A DNA stretch of 52,646 bases from NCBI GenBank assembly GCA_000310025.1, contig FN648498.1, forward strand, positions 268,280 through 320,925. Direction: 5' to 3'. Of the stretch, positions 32,460 to 44,700 are shown piece by piece. The notes below the pieces were generated by a model. That model saw only the letters and a list, made by a program, of their open reading frames with translations, had not been told where the DNA came from and ran no database searches. This DNA comes from Ectocarpus siliculosus (Eukaryota > Sar > Phaeophyceae > Ectocarpales > Ectocarpaceae). Numbering within the stretch: position 1 is the first letter of the stretch; each line of letters starts with the position of its first letter. The translations under genes were made by a program, and so were the position numbers.

Positions 32460-34843
32460 TTTTTTTTTTAGGGGTGGGGGTGCACGCGTCTTGTGTGCAA
32501 GGGAGAAAGTTCCGGCGCCCTTGGGTTCTCCGGAAAAATGAAAATTCTTTTTCTACCGCAACTGTGGCATCACCATTACGCGTAGACGGTCAGCTCCGCC
32601 GTGTAGCGCTCTGCTTCGTATGACATGACAGCTGTACTGCCCGTTGCGTAGCCGGGGTTATTGGTGCCTGATTTTTTTGCAGCGATGATTTACGTGTGGA
32701 CATGATTTCGTCTTGCCGGCGGTGGGGGCCTACTCAACCTTGGGCACGCGCAGAGGCGGGGGACTTGCGTGGTTTAGGAACAACTGGGAATTCTTACAAC
32801 AAGATGGCAAGCATCACCGCAAGTATTGCGTACACGGCTCAGAATTGCCATGCTAATTGGGTGAGTGATTGGTTGTAGACTTGATGCACAGAACAATCGA
32901 GGTAGAGTCTGCACTTTTACAGACGAAGGTGGGAGGAGCCCAATCGATTGGTTTGGTGTACATGAACATCGTTCACGTGTCCGTTGTGTCAGCGGGAAAA
33001 GGAAATCAATCTTGCCCGCCAACTACAGGCTTCTGCCACCCGGATACCATCAAGACGCGCAGAAGGTTAGGTATCTTTCTTCTTCTTCGATTCCATCAAA
33101 TGCTGAGCGGTCACGACACTCTGCTCGAGTCGCCCTTCGGCCTACCTATTCTCCATTGTTCTGTACCGTGCCAAGGAGTATCCGCGTGACCATCGACATA
33201 AAGAGGCCTGTCGACGTAAACGCAAACAATCCCGCTTGGCAATTCTACGAGGTGCGGTGGGCACTCGCGTCGATCATTCCACACGCAGGGCATAAGGTGG
33301 ACAAATGGACAAATACTCGCAACACATACTTGCAGGTCCGCACGCGTGTCTACGAATGGGTATTGGCACAGGTCCACAAACCACCGACAAACACCGCGTG
33401 CGAGCATACACCCGCCCAACTCGTAACACACAAATGCCAACGTAACTGGATGCAGGTAAGTAGTTTTGCTCGGTGCAGCGGAAATAACGACTACAACCGC
33501 ATGTTGACGGCCCTGTCTGGTACCAAAGGGAGCGCGCTCCCTGTCGCAAGAGGTGCGTCTGGGCAAGGACTAAACCCCACCATACTTTGGCCTGTTTCAC
33601 ACAGTGATCTTCTCCGAAGCAACTACCGGCCTGAGCCTTGAACAGAGTAAAAGTGAAACCGCTAAAGACCGCCTTTGCTTGCCGACCGGGGCGGGGCGGG
33701 GGAGGGGCACCTATAATACCACATGAGACCTCTACCTACAGTACATATGCTTACGTACAGCATCTTTGTCTTTCCGCGTCTTTTTTTTCACGGCTAAATG
33801 TACACGGCTAAATGTACAGCTCTACCATGTAGTCAACAGTAGGGTGTGCTCGTCTCTGATCCAAGTCCTTCTTCGAAATCAAGGTGTCGCCTTAGCTTCG
33901 TGAGATTTCACGTGCCGCAGACGGAGAAAGCCGAGCCAGGCTTCACGCATGGGGGTCTTCCCGCCTTCAAAGCAAAGTCCATCTATGGTGTATCGTCAGC
34001 AAAATCGAAAATGCTACCATGTCGGTCCACAAAACCTTCACCACCACCCCCGCCGTCCGATTTTGTCGAAGCCTACATGACCTGAAGACTGTGACCGATG
34101 TCTCCAGCAATAGGTGAACCAAGCCAGTACAAGTAGTACGCAAGCTGGATTGTCTGATTATGGACCATCTCCCGCGTGTTCGTCCTGCACGTACCCCCCG
34201 CCGCATCAGTGATTCATACCTAGTCTACGTCTTTACATACAATGTTTTGTGTGGTTGATTCCCCCTCATTGTTACACACTGGGATAGAATGTTGAAGCAG
34301 ATACTGCAACAACAAGCTCGTTGACTGCCCACCCCCCCTTCGTTGGTCGGAGATACTGAACATTTTTTTCGATTGCACCCTGCTTCGCTCAGCTAAACCC
34401 TTCCCCACATCGAAGCTGTGGTATCTTCGGTGTTCTTGTTCACACGGTCTGAAATCTACCGCACCATCGTACTTCGTAGTGGACAATAACCGTCAATATT
34501 GAAAAATCGCATTTGAACATGTTGGAGACATGAATAGTACGGACAAACACGCACACATTCGGCACACTACAAGTACATGTACCTGAAGACAACAAACTCT
34601 CTCTCCGCCCCCCTTCATGCTGAGAAACGAAACTAGGAATGACAAGAGTGCAGATCTATGCGTGGAAACCTTTTCCCCTACCAGGCACCCCACAAACAAA
34701 CATGACGAACACCAATTCATTCAACAACACACACTCCAACTTCACCCCACTAATGGTGTCTACGACGGCGGCTTTCTACCATGCCATCACGTGCGCGACT
34801 CACTTCTGTTGATGAAGCGATGAACCGCGGGGACTCAGCGTAC
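32460..34843. other. Stretch after CCDC130, one long unexplained frame
   Basis: A 258-codon plus-strand frame runs 32865-33641. It has no recognisable domain, biased segment or good initiation context, and overlaps frames on the other strand (33111-33566). It may be chance or a fast-evolving gene. Nothing else was recognised. Confidence 0.3.
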
Positions 34844-35097
34844 CTTGCCGCGATTGCTACCGCTGCCGCCGCCGGTGGCGCCGCCTCTCTTGCTGCTGCG
34901 GCTGCTGCTGCTGCCATTGCCGAGGACGCTCGAAGAGGGCGACACCATGAGTAGGGACTTCTTCTTGGACAAGGTTGCCATAGACGAAGCGGTCGCANNN
35001 NNNNNNNNNNNNNNNNNNNNNNNNNNNNNNNNNNNNNNNNNNNNNNNNNNNNNNNNNNNNNNNNNNNNNNNNNNNNNNNNNNNNNNNNNNNNNNNNN

Positions 35098-35163
<66 letters not shown>

Positions 35164-35488
35164 AGAGGTGGAGTGAATCGCCAAAAGAACCGCGCCCCCC
35201 GCGCGCAACAGAATCGAGGTGATCACCGTTTGTGACGTCCGTTGTGAAACAGAGATGGGTCAATCGCGCCTGCATAAGCACAATCAAGCACCCGGTCGGT
35301 CAATGAGCAATGAGGTGTGAGATGTCGGCGGCTGATTCTCTACCAAGTTCCAGTTCCTCACCGGGGCACAATCGTCGGCATCGTTGCCATTGTCTACTCC
35401 ACCGCCGTCTTCGGGGGGTGAAAGTTCCCACGGCAGTGTCGTCTCCCCATCTAGCGTGCCATCGCTTCCTCCCTCATCGTCGCTACTA
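34844..35488 (-). CDS. Partial unknown gene, interrupted by assembly gap
   Basis: Two plausible minus-strand exons were found. Exon 35488-35362 follows a CTCAG acceptor and ends at CCG|GTGAGG (phase 0). It encodes an acidic Ser/Asp/Gly segment (SSSDDEGGSDG, PPEDGGGVDNGNDADD). The next exon enters from the N gap and ends at GGCAAG|GTACGC (34844). It encodes a Ser/Gly-rich basic segment (MATLSKKKSLLMVSPSSS, SSRSSKRGG). The acceptor of the second exon would lie in or next to the gap, where the CT run on this strand could serve as its pyrimidine tract. I do not recognise the product. Both exons are low complexity, so the call rests mainly on splice signals and codon phase. Confidence 0.3.
34998..35097. 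other. Assembly gap (100 N)
   Basis: Exactly 100 undetermined bases directly followed by an AG microsatellite. This is a conventional placeholder gap at a sequencing-difficult repeat, so the true size is unknown. Confidence 0.99.
35098..35158. repeat. (AG)n microsatellite
   Basis: About 60 bp of AG dinucleotides at the right edge of the N gap, probably continuing into it. Confidence 0.95.
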
Positions 35489-36624
35489 CTGAGGTAGCAC
35501 CTGCACCGTGCCCGAGAGTGAGTGAGTGAGTTGCCGGGTTGTGGTGGAGTGGTGGAGTGGTGGAGTGGTGGAGTGATGGAGGGAGCGAGGGAGGGGGGGA
35601 GGGAGGGAGGGACTCACTCAGCAGTTATTGTAAGTATTTGCTGTAGTGAACGCAACAAGAACAGCTTACTTTTATAACTATCTGGGCCGTAGTGTGTTCA
35701 GCTCGTCTTGACGCACCGAACGCAACGGCACTTCGTCTCATGGCATGCAGGCACTCGATGCTTCCGTCAATCCTGTCGACTATGGGCGGGAATATTTATT
35801 AATCGCCTGGAAATATTCACTTTCGATAAGTCCCTTCAGCAGCACCCGCAGTGTCAATAGCCCAGTTCTCTCTTCCTCTTCGTCAATTCCTTCACAGCGT
35901 TTGCCAACGAAGCGTTCCTTCCAACGCTCGCCTCGTTCATTCTAGCCTATAGCTACCTTCGGACGTGCCATAGCAAAGACCACCTTTTCGAAAAAGTCTG
36001 TTTCGATAGCAGCAGAAGGCAGCAGCAGTACCACTCTGAATGCGGTGGGTGCGTCTTGGCACTCTTGTCTATTGTCAACAACTGGAACCAACGTTTGACT
36101 GCCTCCTCACTTATCGTAAAACATCTTCCCCCCGAAGCCTTTCATCTTCTTCAGCGTGGCCTTGCTTTTGCTGCTGGCCCGACCGGAGTTCTGGGCCTGA
36201 AACGTGCCTCCTTTGAGGGGCCCGGCCGTACCGCTGCCACTGCTGCCACCCAGTGTCTGCCTGTATGAAAGTTAGTGATGTAGACTTGTGTGGTAAGAAG
36301 GTGGAGTGGGTTATTCACTGCAGCTGCAGTAATCTGACATGCAGGCAGTGAAAAGTTAGCGATGTAGATTTGTTATGTGGTAATGAAGGTGGAGTGGGTT
36401 ATTCACTGCTGCTGCAGCATTCTGTGGCTTTGTCAGGGTCATCAGGATCCATTATCAATATGCAACTCGTTGACGAACTAATTGGTGTTGCCTTGATCCC
36501 CTATACTGGTTTGCTGAGAGTACTCTGGGGCTGCAATATTATTTGGATTGAATGTGAAACTGTCGATGAATGTGTTGATCTTTCTCTCTCCCTGTGTTTC
36601 TCTCTCTCTCTCTCTTCGCCCACG
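35489..36624. other. Non-coding stretch with short minisatellite
   Basis: An 8-bp unit (tggtggag) is repeated about four times at 35542-35573, followed by a purine-rich (gagg)n tract to about 35610. Two near-identical sentences ('gaaggtggagtgggttattcactgc') at about 36298 and 36385 mark a local duplication of about 90 bp. No gene was recognised. Confidence 0.4.
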
Positions 36625-37309
36625 CTACTGCGCCAGTTCGTCTGTCTGCATATCCCTGTCTCTCTCGCTACCGTCGTGAACCACATAGCAGCATCCCGAA
36701 TCGACGAATCCGGCGGTGGGGGCGGAGGGAAAAATCCCGCTAGCCCGCACACCCGAAGATAATCCGCTACTGGAATAGGAAGAGAGAAAAATCGGTGACA
36801 AACACGACATCGGCACCAAGTGGTAGGCGCTGGTTCACAAAGCAAAGTATCCTTGCTTTCCCTTCTTTGTGTGAACATCATAGCCAATCGAAGATGCAAT
36901 CTACGGCAGATCCGCAAGACCGATAAAAACTGAGGCACACTCACAGCGCGCATCGGGGGACCTCATACGCATCACTCGGCTTTCTGTTGCTGCTGCCGCT
37001 GCTGCTTCTTCTGCTGATGTTGCTGCTGTTTCTGGTGCTGCTCCTGCTGTTCGGCTTGCTGTTTGAGCTATTTTTTTTGCTCGAGCTCTTGCTCGATCGA
37101 CGGTTCTCCTTCTTGGTTATGGTCCTGCTGCGACTCCTTGGTTTGGCGGGACGCGCGTATGTTCGGCCTCTTTTGGCCGCCAAGCCGGAGGCGAACAGCG
37201 GGAGCTGGGCTGGGGTCTCATTCTCGTCCCGGCTACCAGGAGCAGCAGGAGTAGTCTTGTCACTTTCGCTCATATCCGTTCGAGGATAGCCGACGTGTGA
37301 ACTGCGAAC
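36625..37309 (-). CDS. Unknown Ser/Arg/Lys-rich protein, C-terminal two exons
   Basis: Exon 37309-36945 follows a pyrimidine-rich TTTCAG acceptor and ends at a strong GTGAGT donor in phase 2. Exon 36769-36625 follows TATTCCAG, restores phase and ends in TAG. Together they encode 169 residues. They comprise a short acidic part (TDMSESDKTTPA), a basic KRGRTYARPAKPRSRSRTI segment, a Ser/Lys/Asn-rich run derived from AGC triplets, and a non-repetitive C-terminus (GIFPSAPTAGFVDSGCC). An internal ATG at 37273 could be the start; otherwise a 5' exon is missing. I do not recognise the family. The basic Ser/Arg composition suggests a nuclear protein, but that is only inference. Confidence 0.4.
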
Positions 37310-37649
37310 CTGAAACCAGCAGCAACACCTTGGATGTTGTGAAGAACGAGCCTTCTTTGTTTGTTGTGCAGAGCAGTTCTCAAGCTCACATGCATAAACC
37401 AACTGCACCCAATTTAAATTCACTTGGAAATACGTTTCACTCTGCGCTGCTCCTCTCTGCCTCAGACCCGCTCTCTGCGTGCTAGACCCTCTCTCTGCAT
37501 CCTTTGATAAGCTTTGATGTGCTTCGTGCGGGCCGCGCGCTTAAGCTGCCTCGCAATTCGAGAACCTGCAGCAGAAATGTACCTCCGAAAGACTGGGATT
37601 ACCTCAACAAGAATGGTTCGCCGCCGTGGGAGGGGTTGCCCAAGGACAA

Positions 37650-37925
37650 TCCACAGCGTTTGCTTCTCCTCTCCCTCGGACGATCTTCCACAGATAACCA
37701 ACCTGGTGTGCCTTGTACCACAACGGGTACGTTTCGTGTCCGTCCGTGATGCGTCCGTGATGGTGATGGTGTGTGTGTGTGCTCATCTCTCTTTCTCTTG
37801 TAGAGAAGCGGGGGCATCTTGTCGTGGCAAACAATAATTTCATAATTTCTGAAACTTTTGTATTTTTTTCGCCCAACCAAGTGATCAATTTCTTCATTCC
37901 TCACCTGCTGTTGAAACCATCTGCA
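37650..37925. repeat. Diverged direct duplicate, left block
   Basis: Ordered matches with 38375-38615 include gcttctc...cgatc, acaacct, gtgatcaa(t/g)ttcttc(a/g)ttcctca and (g/a)aaccatctg. The order and spacing support common origin. Confidence 0.55.
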
Positions 37926-38374
37926 CAATACTCAAAGAAGCAACAGGTGCGTGCGGGTGTGTACGCTGCGCGTAGGCTAGGCAGACAGAGAGGAGATTTT
38001 TCGCAGGAAATGGCGGAAACACAAGGATATGCTGAGGTAGGTGATGGGCAGTTTATTCACCTTGTAGTCTATTTGTCCTTCATGGAGTCAATGGAGGTGT
38101 AGGCTATTCCGTCCACAGTACCCACACGTACGGTGACCACATAGAGTACATTCGCGTGGAATGAGACACTACGCCGCTCTGCTCTGCTCTGCTCTCTCTC
38201 TCTATTGTATCTATTTCCCTATCCCTTTCTCTCTCTGAATAATTTATGTAGAAGTAGAACTGAGAGCTGAGGGAAGCCTATTTACAGAAGACTTCCGCGC
38301 ATCTCGTAGACCTACCTCCGAGCAGCGTAAAGAAAAACATATGTATGTCCGGCCGTCAGATGCAAGAGCAGTCA

Positions 38375-38615
38375 CGGCGTTGCTTCTCGTCTCCCGTACG
38401 ATCCTCCAATGACAACCTCCTGCAACCTTTCACCGCAAGAAAAGGTTGTAGTGTTCTCGTCCGTGATGTGTCTGTGTGTATCATCTCCATTTCTCTGGTA
38501 CAACGCGATGTATTGTTGGCAAACACCTCGCGAAATCCTAGCTTTTATGAATGGATGTGGAGTGATCAAGTTCTTCGTTCCTCATGATACATACTGCTGT
38601 AGCTGGAACCATCTG
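38375..38615. repeat. Diverged direct duplicate, right block
   Basis: Partner of 37650-37925 in the same orientation, with several small indels between landmarks. No conserved reading frame is evident in either block. Confidence 0.55.
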
Positions 38616-41600
38616 ACCACATAAAATGGTGAAGCATGGATGAAGAGACTTGCGATGGGGCATGACGGAAACAATAGACACACGTGGGGATACGAAATGA
38701 GCAGATTCGTGCTTTTTCTGTCCCAGTCGGCACGGCAAGCGAACAGAGTGAACTATGAAGCACGGGTTCGGTTCAACGTTCTTGCTGTTTCATATTCGTT
38801 GTTTCTCCTTCTATTCTGTCCGTCGTTTCACAACGGTACAGCAATTTCGCCATCCCCCTACCCTTGCACGTAATCCGCTGGCGCGTTCGCGTCATCAACA
38901 CCAGCCCTATTCGCCATTTCAAGCTCCGTCGATAGAAACAACTGTTCATCAGTAACAAAACTACCACCCTTGCCTACTACCTACTACTAGACATCTTTCG
39001 TGCATCAATCCTCTCACTTGCCTACCTTTTCAACTGGTAATATTACACCTGGTTGACTCCGGTTGACACTTGCACACAAAGCTCCCTCATACATAGTATT
39101 GGCTTCATCCGCTACTCTTTCGGCTCTCTCTTGTCATGCAGGTTTATCTCTCTCAAACAAATCTCTCTCAGGAACAGACACGGTACTTCTTTGGCCATGG
39201 CCAGTCATTTGCAGTATATATTTCTCTGGTAAATGTGTGCACCTCCCCCCCCGCGCGCTCCCCAACGCGTCTTTTTACCATCGCAACATCCATCAAAACC
39301 CGCACCAGGGGTTGCAATGCGGCTCCACGCCATCGTGGCGCACCACACACCTTCACAATGACATGAGCAAACCAATCCCTGCTAAACAAAGTAAGAAGCG
39401 TAACGACACCACGGAGGGCGCTTTCTTTCGGACGCACGCACGCACCACCCACCCAATTTCCTGCGCGGTCCACCTGTCGAAGGAGCCCGTGGGCTCGAAA
39501 GGTGTGCGCTCCCGCAAAGAAACAGGCGGCCATTCATTGGTCAGCCGAGTAGCGCTGCAGATGCAAACTTCAAGATACACACACACCCCACACAATCACG
39601 ACCGTTTTCAGACGGATAAGTACACCAACGCAGAGAACGAAGCAAAAGCCGCCCGATCACACCAAGAAGACACAACAACGAACCCGCAGAATCACCCCTT
39701 GTAAAAAAAAATACCTTCAGCTGAAGTCTACAAACATTTCTTGCGTGCGGTCTCCACCTTCATCCCCCCTCCTTGCGATTGGTTGCAACCGCGGCTGCTA
39801 GCCCTGCCGCTTCGGAGGTCGAAACGGCCCTTTTCTCCAACGATCGAGGGAGGTCAGACAGCGCAATGCTACTCGAGTACGGGGCGCTAGGAGTCCGGGG
39901 TTGTACGATATACACCCACTTGGAGGGAAAAGACAATTGCTCGCACGGGCTACACCCACCAGGCCGAAGCCCCATGAAGCCAGACCACGCTTCTCTCGGC
40001 CGGACACAAGATGCGGTCGTATGGAACAAAAAAAAATAAACTCCCTAGACCCCCGGAGGCAGCCGAATATGCTCTAGCCTGGGCATAGCATGCCGGTAAT
40101 TGTAACGAAAGCAACAGAGAAACAAAAATTACAAGATATGAACGAAGAGGGGGACACACGAAAAACTCACACAACACAAGCCGTACGGGGCAAAACCCGA
40201 GTGAAAATCGGGTGTGAAATTCGACCCGGCGTACCGTCGTAAACGTCTCCAAATGGCTACCTAAAGGCGGGAATACAGGAAGGCCACTGTTCCTCCTGTC
40301 TAGAGAGCACACCTGAAAAACTCGGTGCTACCGGCATGGTTGATGGACAAGAGCCCACAATCATCAGCCGGAAGGGGTACCGACGGAGGTTCTCTGGCTT
40401 CCGCGCAAGGGACGCCACAAACCCACGGTTTCGTTAGGCCAAAGAAAGCCGAAAGCATCTACTCCGCGTACCCCTCAAAAGAAATGCACTATACACTAGC
40501 TGCAGACAGCAGTTCTGTCAAGCTGTGGCCCCGAAAAATACAAATTCGCCTTGATGTCTACTTGCAGCAGACATCGGAATCGCGGTGGTTGAAGAATCCC
40601 TTCAACAGGGACCAAGAGCTCCTGTCGACCACACCAACGCACAACAAATGAGTGAATCACACCGTTGTAAAAGAACTCAAAAGGAAAGTCCCCCCACCCA
40701 CCCCGCCACCCCAATCGGCGCCTCCCCATCCCGAGTAAAGGTCGTTGCCTTCGCCTCAACTCCTAGCCTCTGGCCAACACAGGGATGTCGAACAAAACAA
40801 TCGGCATTGACGCTCATCAAAAGGCTACATCCCAGCCGCGTATCAAAAGGCGGTGTGAGACCAGTGGCAACGCAGGGATTGGGAGGGGCCCGCGCGAAAA
40901 CACTTCTCGTCGCGGACACGCATGTCGGGTACGGGTTAAAAAGCTGAAGCTCACTACGATTCAACTTCATGCGCCAAGGACAACGCCGAACCCGTTCGAA
41001 ATCTTGTGGCGACAACAAAAAAAGTGATGCAGACCAACGAGCAGCGTTCACTCGCTTCTCCCAGGGAAAACATACGGATAAATAAACCGTAAAACCCCTA
41101 GCCCTTGGCAATCGTCGTGAGGCGATCGATCTTCGAGAGGCAATTCAAAACAACACAGTGGTATTCAGAGGGGGAAACGCATGAACGGTATGCACCGTAG
41201 AGACATGTAGAGAAAAGAGACGTAATGCTATATGAGGTCACGTTCGGCGGAAACAGCGCATCGTATAGAGCACGACTAAAGCTATTTGAAACAACACACA
41301 TGGAAATTTTTGAGAGCTACTCTCTGGCAAACGCTGTTCGAGGGTACGCTCCGTTTCCTGCTGCCTCCCGCTCCACGGAGTTCCGCTCCCCCCTCTCATC
41401 GCCCGCCCAAGGAAGTGAACCGCTCGCTACACGCCAACCGCGTGGATAAGCAAGGCTCTTCCCTCCTCCTCCTCTCGCCCCTGGCACGCCACCAACACCG
41501 TCGGCGTTCTCAAACCGCAAGTCCCCTTCCCAGGCACTATCAACATCGCACATACCCCGGACGCAACGTGTCGGGGTCGCGACCGAACCAACCTGTCAGT

Positions 41601-41732
41601 CAAGATCCCGCCCCTCTTCGCAGAACTCCCCTCGCGCGCGTCGCCTAAATGTTTCGGGACAACGAATTCCGCCGAAAATCGAAACACGCACGTGGCAGCG
41701 ACCTGCCCGTCCTCCTACCCACCACCATCACT

Positions 41733-44700
41733 TCAGTAGTACCCGTACCCATATCCTGCAGCTGGAGGAGGCTGCTGCGGGTACTGCTGGTGTTGATGCT
41801 GCTGCTGCTGCTGCCGGTGATCCGGATACGTACCACCCTCATCGTGATGGTGCTGGGAGGTCACCGATGCCGACGTTGTTGCTGTTGTGGAGTGGTGTGC
41901 CGACGAGGAAAACGTCAACCCTGGCACAAATGTACAGCTGGGCTCGACCACCTGTCCCACACGGTGTCCGGACAACAACAAAAAAAACAGCGTCAATCAT
42001 ACCGACCAGTTTTGCGAACCCAGTCGGGAAGGGAAAAATAACGCACCTTGTAGCTGTGATTCATTTGTCCTCAGCCGCGCGTACCAACTGCACGTGTGGG
42101 TAAAATTATGCCATATATATGAAGCGATCTTGGTGTCATGGTGTCGTGCAGGCTCATATACGAATAGAGACAATATGTTGCGCCTCTTCAGAGCGAGCAT
42201 AGCGCTTACCTCAAGACGATATGAGAAGGAGTAAGAATCAAACAGAGGAGCAAGGAATAAGAATCAAACAGAGGAGCGTGGGTCCTAATCGAAGGAGCGA
42301 CATTCGATGAAGAGCCCGGGAGGCAGTGGGAAAGGCGCGAGAGGGACAATGTGAGTCGTTCCAAAAAAACCGACAGGGCGTCAGGTTTATCCAACAAACA
42401 CGAAAATTTGCGGCGAGCTGTAACACTGTTGTTGTCCTCGTCCTCTCTTTATGCTCACGCCAACATAAGACCACAGACATGACATACCACAAAGCCACAA
42501 CAACGGAACAATGGAATCTCGCCCAACTCATGGCCTGCTTGTTGCAGCCAATCGAAAAACAGCGGGCCTATCTACCACCAGCAGCGTGAACGAACCTTCG
42601 CGTTCCGCAGGATCAACCCCTGCCCCCCCTCCACGAGGAGCCCGTGGCCGCCTATCCTAACGAATGCCTCGACGTTCCGCCGGGTGTCGTCGATCAGCAG
42701 GGTGTTCCCCGGGGAGTACGCCTCCCCCCGCCTCTCGAACAGCACGCGGATCATGTCGTTCTTGGTGTAGCTCTCCTGGTGCCGGATCATCTCCGAGTAC
42801 TGCGAGGAGGTCAGGGCGACCACATCCCGGTCGCTCACCAGGTCCCCGGCACCGATCGCCCCAAGGACGCGGCGGACAAGGTGCGAGCCGCCAATGTGCG
42901 CCGAGTCGTCCACCTCTCTCTGGAACGTCGCGATCCCGATGGTGAGGCCCAGGGCTCGGCACAGCTTCATCGTCTGGGCGCGAGATGGAGACGGCCCACA
43001 GCAGTGGGAAAAGGATGAAAACAAATTCGGGAGATGGGGGAGATCATGAGTTAGCAGGAAATCGCAGCAGCGGAAGCGCAAATCAGGCCCGCCGGTTCAA
43101 CAGACCCTCGGCGAATCCAGGTCGGACTCACTGCCATGTATCCGCAAGTCGCGGGTATAGTTCCGTCAACGCTGATTCGCTTAATCTGTTTGCCCCCAGT
43201 GTCCACCGTTGTCACCCCGGCTTGGGGGCGAAAATGTACCCGCCACCTTGGAACATCTCCGGCGCCCGCGTCCACGTCACACGTGAAAGTCCCCCGACAT
43301 TCCCGCGGGAAGCGACGAGTAGCCCCGCGACCTCGCTTGCCGTGAGAGAACAAAGGCGGAATTCACGCTCGGTGAAAAACATCGCTGACCAGCACCGGAC
43401 AAGATCGAAGGAAGGGCGCAACTTGCTGCCGCTTCCTCACTGCCCAAATTACCAACAAGACCGAGCCAACCCTCGGTGCAAAACCACCCGTGCCCTCGGC
43501 TAAACAATGGTTGGCAGGGGAATGACAACCACGGGCGCATGCCGCCTGCGGGAGACAAGCGACCCCCGCCGGTAAAAGAGGGCGCGTGACGCTATTGGTA
43601 GTATCCCGTGGAAGCCGAGAGAGCTGACACACAAAAAAACAAAAAACACTACAAACGAAGTTGGGTTGGTGTCCTTGCGTGCCAAACGATGATATAAAAT
43701 AGGAACACGGACTGCAAAACAATGCCATATGACGTCAAGTGACCCGCAAGAACTTTTTTGTTCTTTGTTTCGAAAAAAAACAAAATGTCCGCACCGCGAA
43801 AAAAAACTGTTCTGAATGAATGGCATCGAAAAACACAAAAACACCGAGGATAGAACAATCCAAGAGAAAGCTACGGTAGGATAGGCCGTTTGAAGAAAGT
43901 GGGAGCTAGCAAGTTGCGCCTTCGCGCTGTTATCCGGTGCGCGTCAACGATGTTTTCCCCGAGCGCGGGTTCCATATCATGGAAGCATTTTCCATGGGTG
44001 GTGAGGGCGGTAGTTTCCCCGTGGGGGTGTGGGGAACCTTTCGCAAGGGGTGTGGGACGCGAGCCTTGGAGAGTGTTGAGAATGGTCACGTGGGGGTATT
44101 TTTTTTTTTTTTCTCCCATAATGCTTTCGGCCGAAAGGGGAATAAACCGGTGGATCTTGGGGGGCGACAGGTACATTAATCGAAACTATGATTTGGGGAA
44201 ACGTCCTCCTCGACTTCGGACAATGCCGGTAGTCTGTTGAACCCGGATTCTCGAAGGTTATTTGTGGCTGGAAGACGGCCCCGAACTCAACAAAACGTCG
44301 GTATGCCCGAGCGTCAGAACCGAACCCGGAAGAGCGCTCGGGCACCGTACGGCGGGGGCTCCGATGTCCTCGCTCGCATGCCCCCGACCTCTCCGAAAAG
44401 TGCCTGTCTTCGGACACTCCCGAGACGGACTTTCCGCAGCCAAGAGGCTGCCAATGACGAAAAGGGTGGTTTCGGAAAGGTCCCTCTTGCACAGCCTTCC
44501 TTACACGTGTCGGAAGTTCGTCGCACCCTCTAAAATTGTGTGGAGAAACCTGCGCTCGAGAGCCAATCTAGGGGGGGCGCGGTGGCAATGGCACGCACTT
44601 TACCGTACCCCGACGATGGTCTCTGTCCTAAATTATTGAAAAAAGACAAAGGCTGCAAAAAATTTTAGAAATTTTGCAAGCCATACCACCTTCTCGAAAG

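Larger units (their letters stand above)
37310..41732. other. 4.4 kb without a recognised gene
   Basis: Frames up to 213 codons (39063-39704) have no family resemblance and lie over low-complexity sequence. Two blocks, about 37650-37925 and 38375-38615, are diverged direct duplicates. CT microsatellites occur at about 38180-38230. The part next to 41733 probably includes the 3'UTR of the HAD-like gene. Confidence 0.35.

Noticed and set aside
35098-35158. AG run as a functional element
   Set aside because: Simple microsatellite at an assembly gap; no evidence beyond low complexity.
39063-39704. 213-codon plus-strand frame
   Set aside because: Biased composition, no domain, probably in or near the 3' flank of the HAD-like gene. 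It could not be supported.
42572-42595. Reading the HAD exon through to the TAG at 42572 as the true C-terminus
   Set aside because: Not excluded, but the phase-0 match to a well-formed terminal exon at 41733-41951 seemed slightly better; the donor is weak, so this stays open.
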